Source of the DNA: DATEJJ01 sp039649115
GTDB taxonomy: Bacteria; Actinomycetota; Actinomycetes; Mycobacteriales; Micromonosporaceae
Direction of reading: 5' to 3'
Length of the DNA: 12,017 nt
Assembly: GCA_039649115.1 (NCBI GenBank)
Contig: JBBWZQ010000160.1
Location: 1 to 12,017 of the forward strand
The translations under genes were made by a program, and so were the position numbers. Of the stretch, positions 1 to 6,967 are shown in pieces (position 1 is the first letter of the stretch; every line of letters begins with the position of its first letter). The notes under the pieces were generated by a model. That model had not been told where the DNA came from. It searched no databases and saw nothing but the letters and a program-made list of their open reading frames with translations.

Positions 1-1
1 A

Positions 2-922
2 CCGTCCGGCGCGCCGGCCCCCGCCGCCTTCGGCGCGTCCGCCGGCCCGGGCTGCGGCGTGGCCGCGGGCGGCGGGTCAGCCACGCTGTCGCCCTGGCTG
101 GGCGGCCGGCAGCGCCAGCTGCGGGTACACCTGCCATCGCGGTACTCCGGCCGGCGCGCCCTGCCGCTCGTGCTGAACCTGCACGGCACCGGCTCCTCCG
201 CGGCCCGCCAGGAGGCGATGACCGGGATGGACGCGACCGCCGACAAGTACTCGTTCATCGTGGTGTACCCGCAGGGCGCCCGCCGTGCCGGCACCGGCTT
301 CGCCTGGGACGTCCCCGGTACCGCCGGCTCGGCGCGCGGCCCGGACGACATCGCGTTCCTCACCCGGCTGGTGGCGCTGCTGCGCGACCGGTACTGCGTC
401 GACGACTCCCGGGTGTACGCCGCCGGCTTCTCCGGTGGCGCCCGGCTGGCGAGCCAGCTCGCCTGCCACCGCGACGCCGGGATCGCCGCACTGGCCGCGG
501 TCGCCGGCCTGCGCGCGCCCTCGCCGTGCCCGCTCCGCGCCGGGCCGCCTGGGGCGTGCCCGCCTGCGCCAGCACCCGGCACCGGCTGCGCCCGCCCGGG
601 ACACCCGGTCTCGATCCTGGCGCTGCACGGCACGGCCGACCCGCTCAACCCGTACGCGGGCAAGGGGGCGGCCTACTGGACGTACAGCGTGCCGGTGGCG
701 GCCAGGCGCTGGGCGGGGTACGCCGGCTGTGCCGCGCTGCCGCTGACCGACCGGCCATCCCAGGGCGTCACCCGCAGCGCGTACCACGGCTGCCTCGGCG
801 GTGCCGTGGTCGAGCTGTACACGCTGGCCGGCCGGGGTCACGTCTGGCCCCGTGCCACGGTCGGGGGGCTGGACGCCGACGAGATCATCTGGCACTTCTT
901 CGCGGCCCACCCGCGCGCGTAA
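2..922 (+). CDS. Secreted PHB-depolymerase/feruloyl-esterase-like alpha/beta hydrolase (5' end outside window)
   Basis: Serine esterase of the LpqC/poly(3-hydroxybutyrate) depolymerase-like family, probably exported and cleaving ester bonds; the substrate is unknown. Counting from the GTG at 59: oxyanion-hole LHGTG at 41-45, nucleophile box GFSGG at 123-127 (Ser125), acid Asp194 in LHGTADP, and base His261 in GRGHVWP, so the full triad is present. Several cysteines (113, 136, 157, 167, 177, 224, 245) fit an extracytoplasmic, disulfide-bonded protein. The frame stays open to the window edge and reads a Pro/Ala/Gly-rich linker ending in GCG, so I take the true start, with a signal peptide or lipobox, to lie upstream. 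GTG at 59 is an unlikely internal start without a Shine-Dalgarno sequence. The stop lies 9 bases before trpB2. Family call sure, substrate not. Confidence 0.85.
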   Translation, partial: PSGAPAPAAFGASAGPGCGVAAGGGSATLSPWLGGRQRQLRVHLPSRYSGRRALPLVLNLHGTGSSAARQEAMTGMDATADKYSFIVVYPQGARRAGTGFAWDVPGTAGSARGPDDIAFLTRLVALLRDRYCVDDSRVYAAGFSGGARLASQLACHRDAGIAALAAVAGLRAPSPCPLRAGPPGACPPAPAPGTGCARPGHPVSILALHGTADPLNPYAGKGAAYWTYSVPVAARRWAGYAGCAALPLTDRPSQGVTRSAYHGCLGGAVVELYTLAGRGHVWPRATVGGLDADEIIWHFFAAHPRA

Positions 923-931
923 GCTCGCCTG

Positions 932-2296
932 ATGGGTGAGCCGACGAAGATCCTTCTGAGCGAGTCCGAGATGCCTCGCCGCTGGTACAACCTGATTCCC
1001 GACCTGCCGGCGCCACCCCCGCCGGTCCTGCACCCGGGCACGCTCGCCCCGGTCGGGCCCGACGATCTCACGCCGCTGTTCCCGATGGCGCTCATCCTGC
1101 AGGAGGTGACCACCGACCGGTACGTGGACATCCCCGAGGAGGTCCTCGACGTGTACCGGCTGTGGCGCCCCTCGCCGCTGTACCGGGCGCACCGGCTGGA
1201 GAAGGCGCTCGGTACCCCGGCGAAGCTCTACTACAAGTACGAGGGCGTCTCGCCGGCCGGCTCGCACAAGCCGAACACCGCGGTCGCCCAGGCCTACTAC
1301 AACGCCGCCGCCGGGGTGCGCCGGTTGACGACGGAGACCGGGGCCGGCCAGTGGGGCACCGCGCTCGCCTTCGCCTGCGCCCAGTTCGGCCTGGCCTGCG
1401 AGGTGTGGCAGGTACGCGCGTCGTACGACCAGAAGCCGTACCGGAAGATCATGATTGAGACGTTCGGCGGCGTCATCCACCCGTCCCCGTCCGAGCTGAC
1501 CGCGGCCGGCCGCAAGGTCCTCGCCGAGCACCCCGACTCGCCCGGCTCGCTGGGCATCGCGATCTCGGAGGCGGTCGAGGTGGCCGCGCAGGACCCGGAC
1601 ACCAACTACGCGCTGGGCTCGGTGCTCAACCACGTGCTGCTGCACCAGACGATCATCGGCGAGGAGGCGCTGCTGCAGTTCGCGAAGATCGGCGTCACCC
1701 CGGACCTGATCGTCGGCTGCACCGGCGGCGGCTCCAACTTCGCCGGGCTGGCCTTCCCGTTCCTGCGGGAGAAGCTGGCCGGCCGCATCGCGCCGACCAT
1801 CCGCGCCGTCGAGCCGGCCTCCTGCCCGTCACTGACCAAGGGCGTGTACGCGTACGACTTCGGCGACACGGCGGGGACGACCCCGCTGATGAAGATGCAC
1901 ACGCTCGGGCACGGCTTCATCCCCGACCCGATCCACGCGGGCGGCCTGCGCTACCACGGCATGTCCCCGCTCCTCTCGCACGTGTACGAGCTGGGCCTGA
2001 TCGAGGCGGTCGCCAAGACGCAGCGGGACTGCTTCGCCGCGGGCATCCAGTTCGCCCGCGCGGAGGGCATCGTGCCGGCGCCGGAGCCGACCCACGCGCT
2101 GGCCGCCTGCGTCGAGGAGGCCTTGCGCTGCAAGGAGACCGGCGAGGAGAAGGTGATCCTCACCGCGCTGTGCGGGCACGGGCACCTCGACATGGCCGCC
2201 TACGGCGCGTTCCTGTCCGGCACCCTGGAAGACCACGAACTGTCCACAGAGGAGATTGCTTCGGCCGTGGCGGCGCTGCCGGCCGTACCCGTGTGA
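932..2296 (+). CDS. trpB2: TrpB2-type tryptophan synthase beta chain-like PLP enzyme
   Basis: Fold-type II PLP enzyme that would condense indole (or a similar nucleophile) with serine. The 454-aa length and N-terminus (SESEMPRRWYNLIPDLPAP, from residue 10) are those of the TrpB2 branch, which is longer than operon-encoded TrpB and often lacks a TrpA partner. PLP Lys113 lies in GSHKPNT; the catalytic-Glu loop TETGAGQWG is at 134-142 (Glu135); the phosphate cup GCTGGGSN is at 262-269; the C-terminal GHGHLD motif is at 415-420. No trpA or other trp gene is nearby. The start is fixed by the family N-terminus, although no clear ribosome-binding site precedes ATG 932. The next gene follows after 13 bases, so the two are probably co-transcribed. 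TrpB2 enzymes are linked to indole salvage; the role here is open. Confidence 0.93.
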   Translation: MGEPTKILLSESEMPRRWYNLIPDLPAPPPPVLHPGTLAPVGPDDLTPLFPMALILQEVTTDRYVDIPEEVLDVYRLWRPSPLYRAHRLEKALGTPAKLYYKYEGVSPAGSHKPNTAVAQAYYNAAAGVRRLTTETGAGQWGTALAFACAQFGLACEVWQVRASYDQKPYRKIMIETFGGVIHPSPSELTAAGRKVLAEHPDSPGSLGIAISEAVEVAAQDPDTNYALGSVLNHVLLHQTIIGEEALLQFAKIGVTPDLIVGCTGGGSNFAGLAFPFLREKLAGRIAPTIRAVEPASCPSLTKGVYAYDFGDTAGTTPLMKMHTLGHGFIPDPIHAGGLRYHGMSPLLSHVYELGLIEAVAKTQRDCFAAGIQFARAEGIVPAPEPTHALAACVEEALRCKETGEEKVILTALCGHGHLDMAAYGAFLSGTLEDHELSTEEIASAVAALPAVPV

Positions 2297-2300
2297 GGAG
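2295..2300 (+). promoter_or_regulatory. Shine-Dalgarno deciding the ERG2-like start
   Basis: GAGGAG overlaps the trpB2 stop codon (TGA 2294-2296) and sits 9 bases before GTG 2310. It selects that GTG over an in-frame GTG at 2256 inside trpB2 and suggests translational coupling of the two genes. Confidence 0.75.
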
Positions 2301-2309
2301 GCACCACCA

Positions 2310-3005
2310 GTGGAGTACCTCTTCGATCCCGACGTCATCCACGAGTGCTCGATGGCCGGCCTCGGCCTGCCCAAGCCGGCCATGTTCGACGCCGTCGCCG
2401 AGTCCATGGACGCGAAGTACCCCGGCCGCATCGTCCACGACCAACCCTGGGTCTACAGCAACGCGGGCGGCGCGATGATCCAGATGAAGCTGTACTACGC
2501 GTCGGTGTTCGAGTACCTGATGATCTGGGGTACCCCGATCGGTTCCGAGGGGCACTCCGGCCGGCACCTGGTCGGGTTCTGGGACACCGTGATCGACGGC
2601 GAGATGTGGTACTACGGCGAGGGCCAGTTCGACAAGCGGGTGTACAAGCCGGGTGACCGGGTCTACGTCGGGCGCAACCAGGCGCGCGCGATGAACTTCA
2701 CCGACGGCGTGTGGGCGGTGGAGTACGCGCGCGGCCCGCTGCCCGCGTCGGTGCCGTTCGGCGTCGCCGACGAACTGGTCAGCACGCTCGACTTCGCGAC
2801 CGCGGGGCAGACGCTCGCGGTGTACGCCACGCTGGTGGGCCACCACTGGCGGCTGCCGCACGCCGACGGTTCGCCGTCCTCGCTGCTGCGCCGGTCGCTG
2901 GGCGGCCTGCTGGACACGGTCGGCCCGGTGGTGACCCGCTGGCTGCGGCCGCCCGAGCCGATCGACGACGTCCCCGCCGTGGACCGGCACGCCCCGCCCC
3001 CCTGA
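2310..3005 (+). CDS. ERG2 / sigma-1 receptor family protein (bacterial)
   Basis: Homologue of fungal ERG2 (sterol C8-C7 isomerase) and the animal sigma-1 receptor. The 231-aa protein aligns with human sigma-1 (sequence recalled) without gaps over most of its length at a constant offset of 34 residues. Shared blocks are NAGG (51-54), GHSGR (81-85), WDT around Asp92, and VEYARG (137-142). Asp92 matches Asp126 and Glu138 matches Glu172, the two acidic ligand-site residues of sigma-1. His154 of sigma-1 is Val120 here. STLDF (158-162) and YARG are closer to fungal ERG2. The start falls just after the position of the sigma-1 N-terminal membrane helix, so that anchor is absent. A tail of roughly 50 residues (about 182-231) goes beyond the family core. 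An isomerase acting on a sterol-like ring is plausible but unproven; a non-enzymatic binding protein is the alternative. Confidence 0.9.
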   Translation: MEYLFDPDVIHECSMAGLGLPKPAMFDAVAESMDAKYPGRIVHDQPWVYSNAGGAMIQMKLYYASVFEYLMIWGTPIGSEGHSGRHLVGFWDTVIDGEMWYYGEGQFDKRVYKPGDRVYVGRNQARAMNFTDGVWAVEYARGPLPASVPFGVADELVSTLDFATAGQTLAVYATLVGHHWRLPHADGSPSSLLRRSLGGLLDTVGPVVTRWLRPPEPIDDVPAVDRHAPPP

Positions 3006-3019
3006 CCCACGCCGGGTCA
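3003..3019 (+). terminator. Hairpin at the stop codon of the ERG2-like gene
   Basis: TGACCC (3003-3008) and GGGTCA (3014-3019) form a perfect 6-bp stem with a 5-base loop, beginning at the stop codon. There is no T-tract, so it may be only a weak terminator or an mRNA 3'-end stabiliser. Confidence 0.35.
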
Positions 3020-3104
3020 CTCCGGGGACTGATACCGCTCCGGCGGGCGGGCGGCTACCCTTCGGACTGATGATTTGTCCTTATTCGGGGCAAGGCAGTG
3101 ACCG

Positions 3105-4331
3105 GTGAAGGCTGGGCCAGCTGAGTCGGCGTCGCCCGCTGCCCCACCGTTCGCCACCGAGCACGACCCGCGGTGGCGGGCGCTGCGGTTCCTGGACGCG
3201 ATGCGGCACGCGTACCCGGACGCGGGACCGGTACGGCTGCCCCAGTCGTACGCGGACCAGGCCAACCTGCCCCGTACCGGCTTCACCTACGACGCCGCGC
3301 TGGCCGTGCTCGCGTACCTCGCGGTCGCCCGTACCGAGCGGGTGGCGGGGCGGCCGGGCAACAGTGAGCCGCTGCTGCACGCCGCGCGGGAGATCGCCGG
3401 CGGCCTGCTGCACGTCCAGCAGGGCGACCCGGCGTACACCGACGGGCGGCTGCGCCAGGCCTACGCGCTGGACCCGTACCGGCCGGCGGCTCCCGTCGGG
3501 ATCAGGCGGGCCGCCAGCCGCGCCGGCGACCAGGCCTGGGCCGGCATCGCGCTGTGCGAGCTGTACCGGCAGGGCGGGGACCCGCTGGTGCTGGCGGGCG
3601 CGCGGCGGTCGGGCGCCTGGGTGCGGGACTCGTGCCGGTCGGGTGCGGCCCTCGGTGGCTTCCGCGACGGCACCGCTGCCGACGGTACCCCCCTCATGTC
3701 TGTGTCCACAGCGGACAATGCGGCCCTGGTGGCCCTCTTCGACCGGCTCGCCGGCCTGACCGGCGAGCGGGTCTGGCTGGCCTGCGCGCAGCACGCGGCC
3801 GGCTTCGTGCGGCGGATGTGGAGCCGCGGCGGCCGGCACTTCCACGCCGGCTCGCCCGACGGCCGCGTGCCGGCCGCGGCGGCGCCGTCCGTGGCCGCGC
3901 AGGCGCTGTCCTGGCTCGCCCTCGGCGACCCGCGCACGCTGGGCTGCCTCGGTTGGGTGCTGCGCACGCTGCGGGTGACCGACCCGCCCGCGAGGCCGAC
4001 CGGCGCGCTGCCCGCGGGCCCCCGGCTGACCGGCATCGCCGCCGACACCGCGGCCGGCGTGGTGTGGCTGGAGGGCTGCGCGCAGTACTCGCTCGCGCTC
4101 CGTCACGCGCCCGGCGGGGAGTTGCCGGCACAGGCGCAGCTCTGCACGCCGATCCGCGCGCAGATGATGCTGGGGCGCGACCAGACCGTCGACGGCCGGC
4201 CGCTGCCGGAGGGCTGTGGCGTGATCGCGGCGTCGAGCCGGCTGTGCCTGCCGGCCGTGCCGGTGCGCCACGTCGGCGCGAGCGCCTGGCTGGTCCTCGC
4301 GGCGTGCCCGGCGAACCCGCTGGCAGATTAG
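3105..4331 (+). CDS. Uncharacterised (alpha/alpha)-toroid, six-hairpin-glycosidase-like protein
   Basis: I do not recognise a named family. The 408-aa protein has spaced amphipathic helices and loop motifs like those of six-hairpin glycosidase-type toroids: TGFTYDAALAVLAYL (58-72), STADNAALVALFDRL (201-215) after a Gly/Asp-rich loop, EGCAQYSLAL (323-332), and a C-terminal GASAWLVLAACPANPL (391-406) resembling the usual end of such proteins. GTG 3105 has an AAGG 9 bases upstream. No signal peptide or membrane segment follows this start, so the protein looks cytoplasmic. A 99-bp gap with a hairpin separates it from the ERG2-like gene, so it may have its own promoter, but I found no convincing -10/-35. 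It converges on the minus-strand operon, ending 47 bases from it. A glycosidase or a toroid binding protein are both possible. Confidence 0.75.
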   Translation: MKAGPAESASPAAPPFATEHDPRWRALRFLDAMRHAYPDAGPVRLPQSYADQANLPRTGFTYDAALAVLAYLAVARTERVAGRPGNSEPLLHAAREIAGGLLHVQQGDPAYTDGRLRQAYALDPYRPAAPVGIRRAASRAGDQAWAGIALCELYRQGGDPLVLAGARRSGAWVRDSCRSGAALGGFRDGTAADGTPLMSVSTADNAALVALFDRLAGLTGERVWLACAQHAAGFVRRMWSRGGRHFHAGSPDGRVPAAAAPSVAAQALSWLALGDPRTLGCLGWVLRTLRVTDPPARPTGALPAGPRLTGIAADTAAGVVWLEGCAQYSLALRHAPGGELPAQAQLCTPIRAQMMLGRDQTVDGRPLPEGCGVIAASSRLCLPAVPVRHVGASAWLVLAACPANPLAD

Positions 4332-4378
4332 CGCGGATTTCGCCGCGGCCACCCCGGCGCAGGCCGCCGCGCAGTTCT

Positions 4379-5005
4379 TCACGCCGGCCCGGTCGATCCT
4401 CGGCGCCTGACCACCCGGCCCGCCACCACGTGCAGGGCGAAGAGGGCGAAGCCGAGCAGCACCGGCGTGGTCACCGGCACCATCACGGCGATCGTCACGG
4501 CCCCCGCCAGCACCGCGGCCAGGGCGGTCGGGGCCAGCGGCGCGGCGAACGCGGCGCCGCCGGCCCACCGCGCGGCCGCCCGCCAGCCGGTGCCGCCGCG
4601 CGCCCCGACCTGCACGAGGACCAGCGCGCCCAGGCCCACCACCTGGGTGGCGACCACGATGCTCACGACCAGGAACCCCCGCCCGCCGGGCACCAGGCCG
4701 CGACCGACCAGGACCAGGTCGGCGACGAGGAGCGCGGCACCCACGACGGCCACGACGCTGACCACGATGCCGGCGCCGAGGCCACGGACGAACAGACGAG
4801 CCATTTCGGGTACCGGCGGCATGGCGCGGTACCGGCACCAGTGTGCGGTCGCCGCCGACCCGGTCGCCAGCGCGGCACCGAGCGTCAGCACACCCAGCGA
4901 CGCGATCGACACCACGATGCCCAGCAGTGCGAAGTCGGCCGCCGCGGACAGGGTCTCCCGCCAGTCCCGCACCCGCGCCGGCTCCGGCTCGTCGCCGCTG
5001 GTCAC
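4379..5005 (-). CDS. Small DUF624/YesL-like integral membrane protein
   Basis: A 208-aa protein with about five hydrophobic segments (roughly 22-48, 76-100, 110-133, 148-170, 172-198), a short acidic N-terminus and a basic C-terminal end (RRRG). The first helix followed by a GAALATGSAATAHW stretch recalls DUF624/YesL-type proteins, a weak family call. No catalytic motif is visible. Its GTG start overlaps the stop of the SDR gene by four bases (GTGA), the classic arrangement for translational coupling, so it is the third gene of the SRD5A-SDR operon. Its role could be to assemble with or support the membrane reductase, or to move the substrate, but that is a guess from position only. Confidence 0.75.
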   Translation of the reverse strand: MTSGDEPEPARVRDWRETLSAAADFALLGIVVSIASLGVLTLGAALATGSAATAHWCRYRAMPPVPEMARLFVRGLGAGIVVSVVAVVGAALLVADLVLVGRGLVPGGRGFLVVSIVVATQVVGLGALVLVQVGARGGTGWRAAARWAGGAAFAAPLAPTALAAVLAGAVTIAVMVPVTTPVLLGFALFALHVVAGRVVRRRGSTGPA

Positions 5006-5946
5006 GCGCGCCTCGACCGGTAGTAGGGGGACATCCGCAGCAGCGCGGCGCGCGCGAACGGTCCGGCCGCTCCCATCAGCCGGCGCCGCCAGCCCAGGCT
5101 CGCCGAGATCGCCGCCGCGATGTCGTCGAACGTGTACCGCTGGTACCGCAGCAGCCGCTGGCTCTCCTCCGTGTCCAGCCAGTCGGTCGCGTACTCCGCG
5201 GTGCTGAACGCCTCCTCCGGCAACGGTTCCAGGCCCATGGCGCCCATCAGCCGGGTGAGGTATTCGCGGTAGGTGAGCTGGCACGACGGGCCGCCGCCCA
5301 CGAACAGCACCCGGCCCCACACCGCCGGAGTGTGCAGCGCGTTGGCCAGCGCCAGTCCCGCGTCGTCGGCGTGCAGCGTCTCGATCCGGTTGTCCAGCCC
5401 GATCTCGAACATGATCGGGTGCGGGTCCCGGACGCCCAGCACCGGTACGTCGGCCAGGCGCAGGATGCACCAGGTCAGCGCGCTGTCCCGGATCAGCGAC
5501 TCGCACCTGATCTTGTGCTCGGTGTACGCGTTCGTCGCCACCAGCGGGTCCTCGACCCGCCGGGGCGGCGGCTTGTGCAGCGTGTTGCCGTGTACGTCCA
5601 ATGTGGAGCTGAACAGCAGCCGCGGCCGTACCGGCTGGGCCAGGCAGCCGGCCACCACGTTGGCCGTTGCGTCCACATTGACCTCGCGCGCGTACCCCGG
5701 CCGCTCCTCGCTCGCCGGTGGGATGACCGCGGCGAGGTGGACGACGGCCTCGACCCCCGCGCACGCCTTCTCGACGAGCGCCGCGTCGCGGACGTCGCCC
5801 AGCACGACCTCGACGCCGCGCGGCGCCGCCCGGCGCTGTGCCGCCGTGTCGAGCACGAGGCAGCGCACCTGGTGCCCCTGGCGCAGCAGTTCCGGCAGGG
5901 TGTGTGAGCCGACGTTGCCGGTGGCGCCGGTGAGCAGCACCTTCAT
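5002..5946 (-). CDS. Extended SDR, NAD(P)-dependent 3-beta-HSD/epimerase-like
   Basis: Oxidoreductase of the extended short-chain dehydrogenase group (NAD-dependent epimerase/3-beta-hydroxysteroid dehydrogenase type). The 314-aa protein has the Rossmann motif TGATGNVG at 6-13, the acidic DV pair at 51-52 after strand 3, LAA at 71-73, catalytic Ser113/Ser114 in LLFSS, and Tyr141-x3-Lys145 in YTEHK. No signal peptide or membrane helix is evident. ATG 5946 has GAGGG five bases before it, overlapping the stop of the SRD5A gene, and the two genes are 8 bases apart. Sequence alone does not separate a sugar-nucleotide epimerase from a hydroxysteroid dehydrogenase. Its place between SRD5A and a membrane protein favours a lipid or steroid 3-hydroxyl, since SRD5A enzymes need a 3-keto-delta-4 substrate. 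Confidence 0.88.
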   Translation of the reverse strand: MKVLLTGATGNVGSHTLPELLRQGHQVRCLVLDTAAQRRAAPRGVEVVLGDVRDAALVEKACAGVEAVVHLAAVIPPASEERPGYAREVNVDATANVVAGCLAQPVRPRLLFSSTLDVHGNTLHKPPPRRVEDPLVATNAYTEHKIRCESLIRDSALTWCILRLADVPVLGVRDPHPIMFEIGLDNRIETLHADDAGLALANALHTPAVWGRVLFVGGGPSCQLTYREYLTRLMGAMGLEPLPEEAFSTAEYATDWLDTEESQRLLRYQRYTFDDIAAAISASLGWRRRLMGAAGPFARAALLRMSPYYRSRRA

Positions 5947-5954
5947 GGAAACCC

Positions 5955-6710
5955 TCAGAGTAGGTAGGGGATCAGCGCGCGGCGCCGCGGCGGGTAGTCG
6001 GGGAAGCGCTCCCGGTACCAGTCGTGGTGTGCCAGGGCCCGAGGTGCCAGGTTGGCCGCGGTGTACGCGGCGAACGCCAGCCCGGCCACGGACCACGTGG
6101 CCAGCGCCCAACCCGCCCACTCGGCCATCTCGCCGAGGTAGTTGGGGCAGGACACCCACTCGAACGCGCCGCCGCGCGGCACCCGGTATCCGGACTCGCC
6201 GGGCCCGCGCAGCCGGCGCAGGGCGCGGTCGGACGTGATGTTGAGAGCCAGGCCGGCCAGGAACAGCGCGGCGCCGACGAGGAAGCGGGGATCGGTGAGC
6301 CAGGTGTGCGGGTAGTTGCCCAGCGCGGCCACCCAGCGCGCGTTGATCCACGCGTTGAGCACGTTGAACGCGACGGCCATCGCCATCACGCCCACCGGCA
6401 CCCGGGCACCGGGCCGGATCCAGATCGGGTAGATGAAGGTGCGGTGGACGTAGTGCAGTTCCCACAGGGCGAGCAGCAGCAGCGGTACCAGCCCGGCGCG
6501 GTGCGGGCCGGTCGCGTAGACGCCGGCGAACAGCAGGGGAGCCGGGCTCTCCATCACCACCCACGCCACCCGGGCGGGTACCGAGGGTCCCCAGCCCGAG
6601 CGCCCGTACCGGCCGTACGGCGCGGTGATGAAGCGCAGCGAGATGAACGTCGGTATGGCGAGGGCTAGCTCCAGCACGACCAGCGCGCGGTAGAGGCCGG
6701 ACTCGGGCAC
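5955..6710 (-). CDS. Steroid 5-alpha-reductase (SRD5A/DET2-type) homologue
   Basis: Polytopic membrane enzyme; the family reduces the delta-4 double bond of 3-keto steroids with NADPH. Its 251 aa matches animal SRD5A enzymes (about 254-259 aa) and it aligns end to end with human SRD5A2 (sequence recalled). HYVHRTF (86-92) carries Tyr87, matching Tyr91, and Glu54 in AWVVMESP matches Glu57; these two residues hold the substrate 3-keto group. Cofactor-side motifs are NITSD (157-161), RPGE-like RGPGESGYRVPRGG (168-181), PNYLGEMAEW (189-198), ALATWS (202-207) and the C-terminal DYPPRRRALIPYLL. Polyprenol reductase and trans-enoyl-CoA reductase relatives fit these motifs less well. GTG 6710 has no Shine-Dalgarno but has TAGACT six bases upstream, fitting a leaderless mRNA. 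First gene of a three-gene operon. Confidence 0.92.
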   Translation of the reverse strand: MPESGLYRALVVLELALAIPTFISLRFITAPYGRYGRSGWGPSVPARVAWVVMESPAPLLFAGVYATGPHRAGLVPLLLLALWELHYVHRTFIYPIWIRPGARVPVGVMAMAVAFNVLNAWINARWVAALGNYPHTWLTDPRFLVGAALFLAGLALNITSDRALRRLRGPGESGYRVPRGGAFEWVSCPNYLGEMAEWAGWALATWSVAGLAFAAYTAANLAPRALAHHDWYRERFPDYPPRRRALIPYLL

Positions 6711-6716
6711 GCCGGG

Positions 6717-6722
6717 AGTCTA
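6717..6722 (-). promoter_or_regulatory. Candidate -10 box of a leaderless SRD5A transcript
   Basis: On the minus strand TAGACT (TANNNT consensus) ends six bases before GTG 6710, which lacks a Shine-Dalgarno. That spacing puts the transcription start on the start codon. No good -35 is visible. Confidence 0.45.
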
Positions 6723-6745
6723 TGCCCGACCTGCCCGCGCCGCGA

Positions 6746-6961
6746 TCACCAGAGCGCCGCCTCCGGGACGCGGCAGGCGTCGGCGGCCGACAACCCCCGC
6801 CGGTCGAACGCGACCACCCGCCGGCCCACCTGCGCCTGCAACCGGCTGACCGCGCTCAGCAGCGCCAGCAACTGCACGCGCAACTCCGCGTCGGACAGGC
6901 CGGCGACATCCTGGGCGGCCAGCGCGTCGAGTGCCTCGGTCAAACCCGCTTTCGAACGCAT
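6746..6961 (-). pseudogene. Truncated DUF222/13E12-family N-terminus (remnant)
   Basis: A 71-aa frame whose sequence (LDALAAQDVAGLSDAEL, then LLALLSAVSRLQAQVGRRVVAFDRRG) matches the N-terminal helices of DUF222 proteins, which normally run to several hundred residues and usually end in an HNH nuclease domain. Here the frame stops at a TGA right after PEAALW (67-71), where the family would continue, and nothing DUF222-like follows in other frames before SRD5A. It is therefore a decayed fragment rather than a functional nuclease. ATG 6961 is preceded by TAGGAT at the spacing of a leaderless promoter, so the 5' end seems to survive. A genuine short protein is possible but less likely. Confidence 0.6.
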
Positions 6962-6967
6962 GTACGC

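Noticed and set aside
77..1645. A long open frame (522 codons) antisense to the esterase and trpB2.
   Set aside because: Arg/Gly/Val-rich low-complexity translation, opposite to two clear genes with intact motifs; typical of GC-rich shadows.
4324..4410. A short plus-strand frame (ISADFAAATPAQAAAQ and on) just after the toroid gene, suggesting a frameshifted extension.
   Set aside because: The toroid protein already ends with the expected NPL-type terminus, and the stretch overlaps the start of the convergent gene's 3' end; more likely chance.
3554..5023. A 489-codon plus-strand frame crossing the toroid gene and the opposing membrane-protein gene.
   Set aside because: Arg/Ala/Gly-rich translation without domain features; it spans two convergent real genes.
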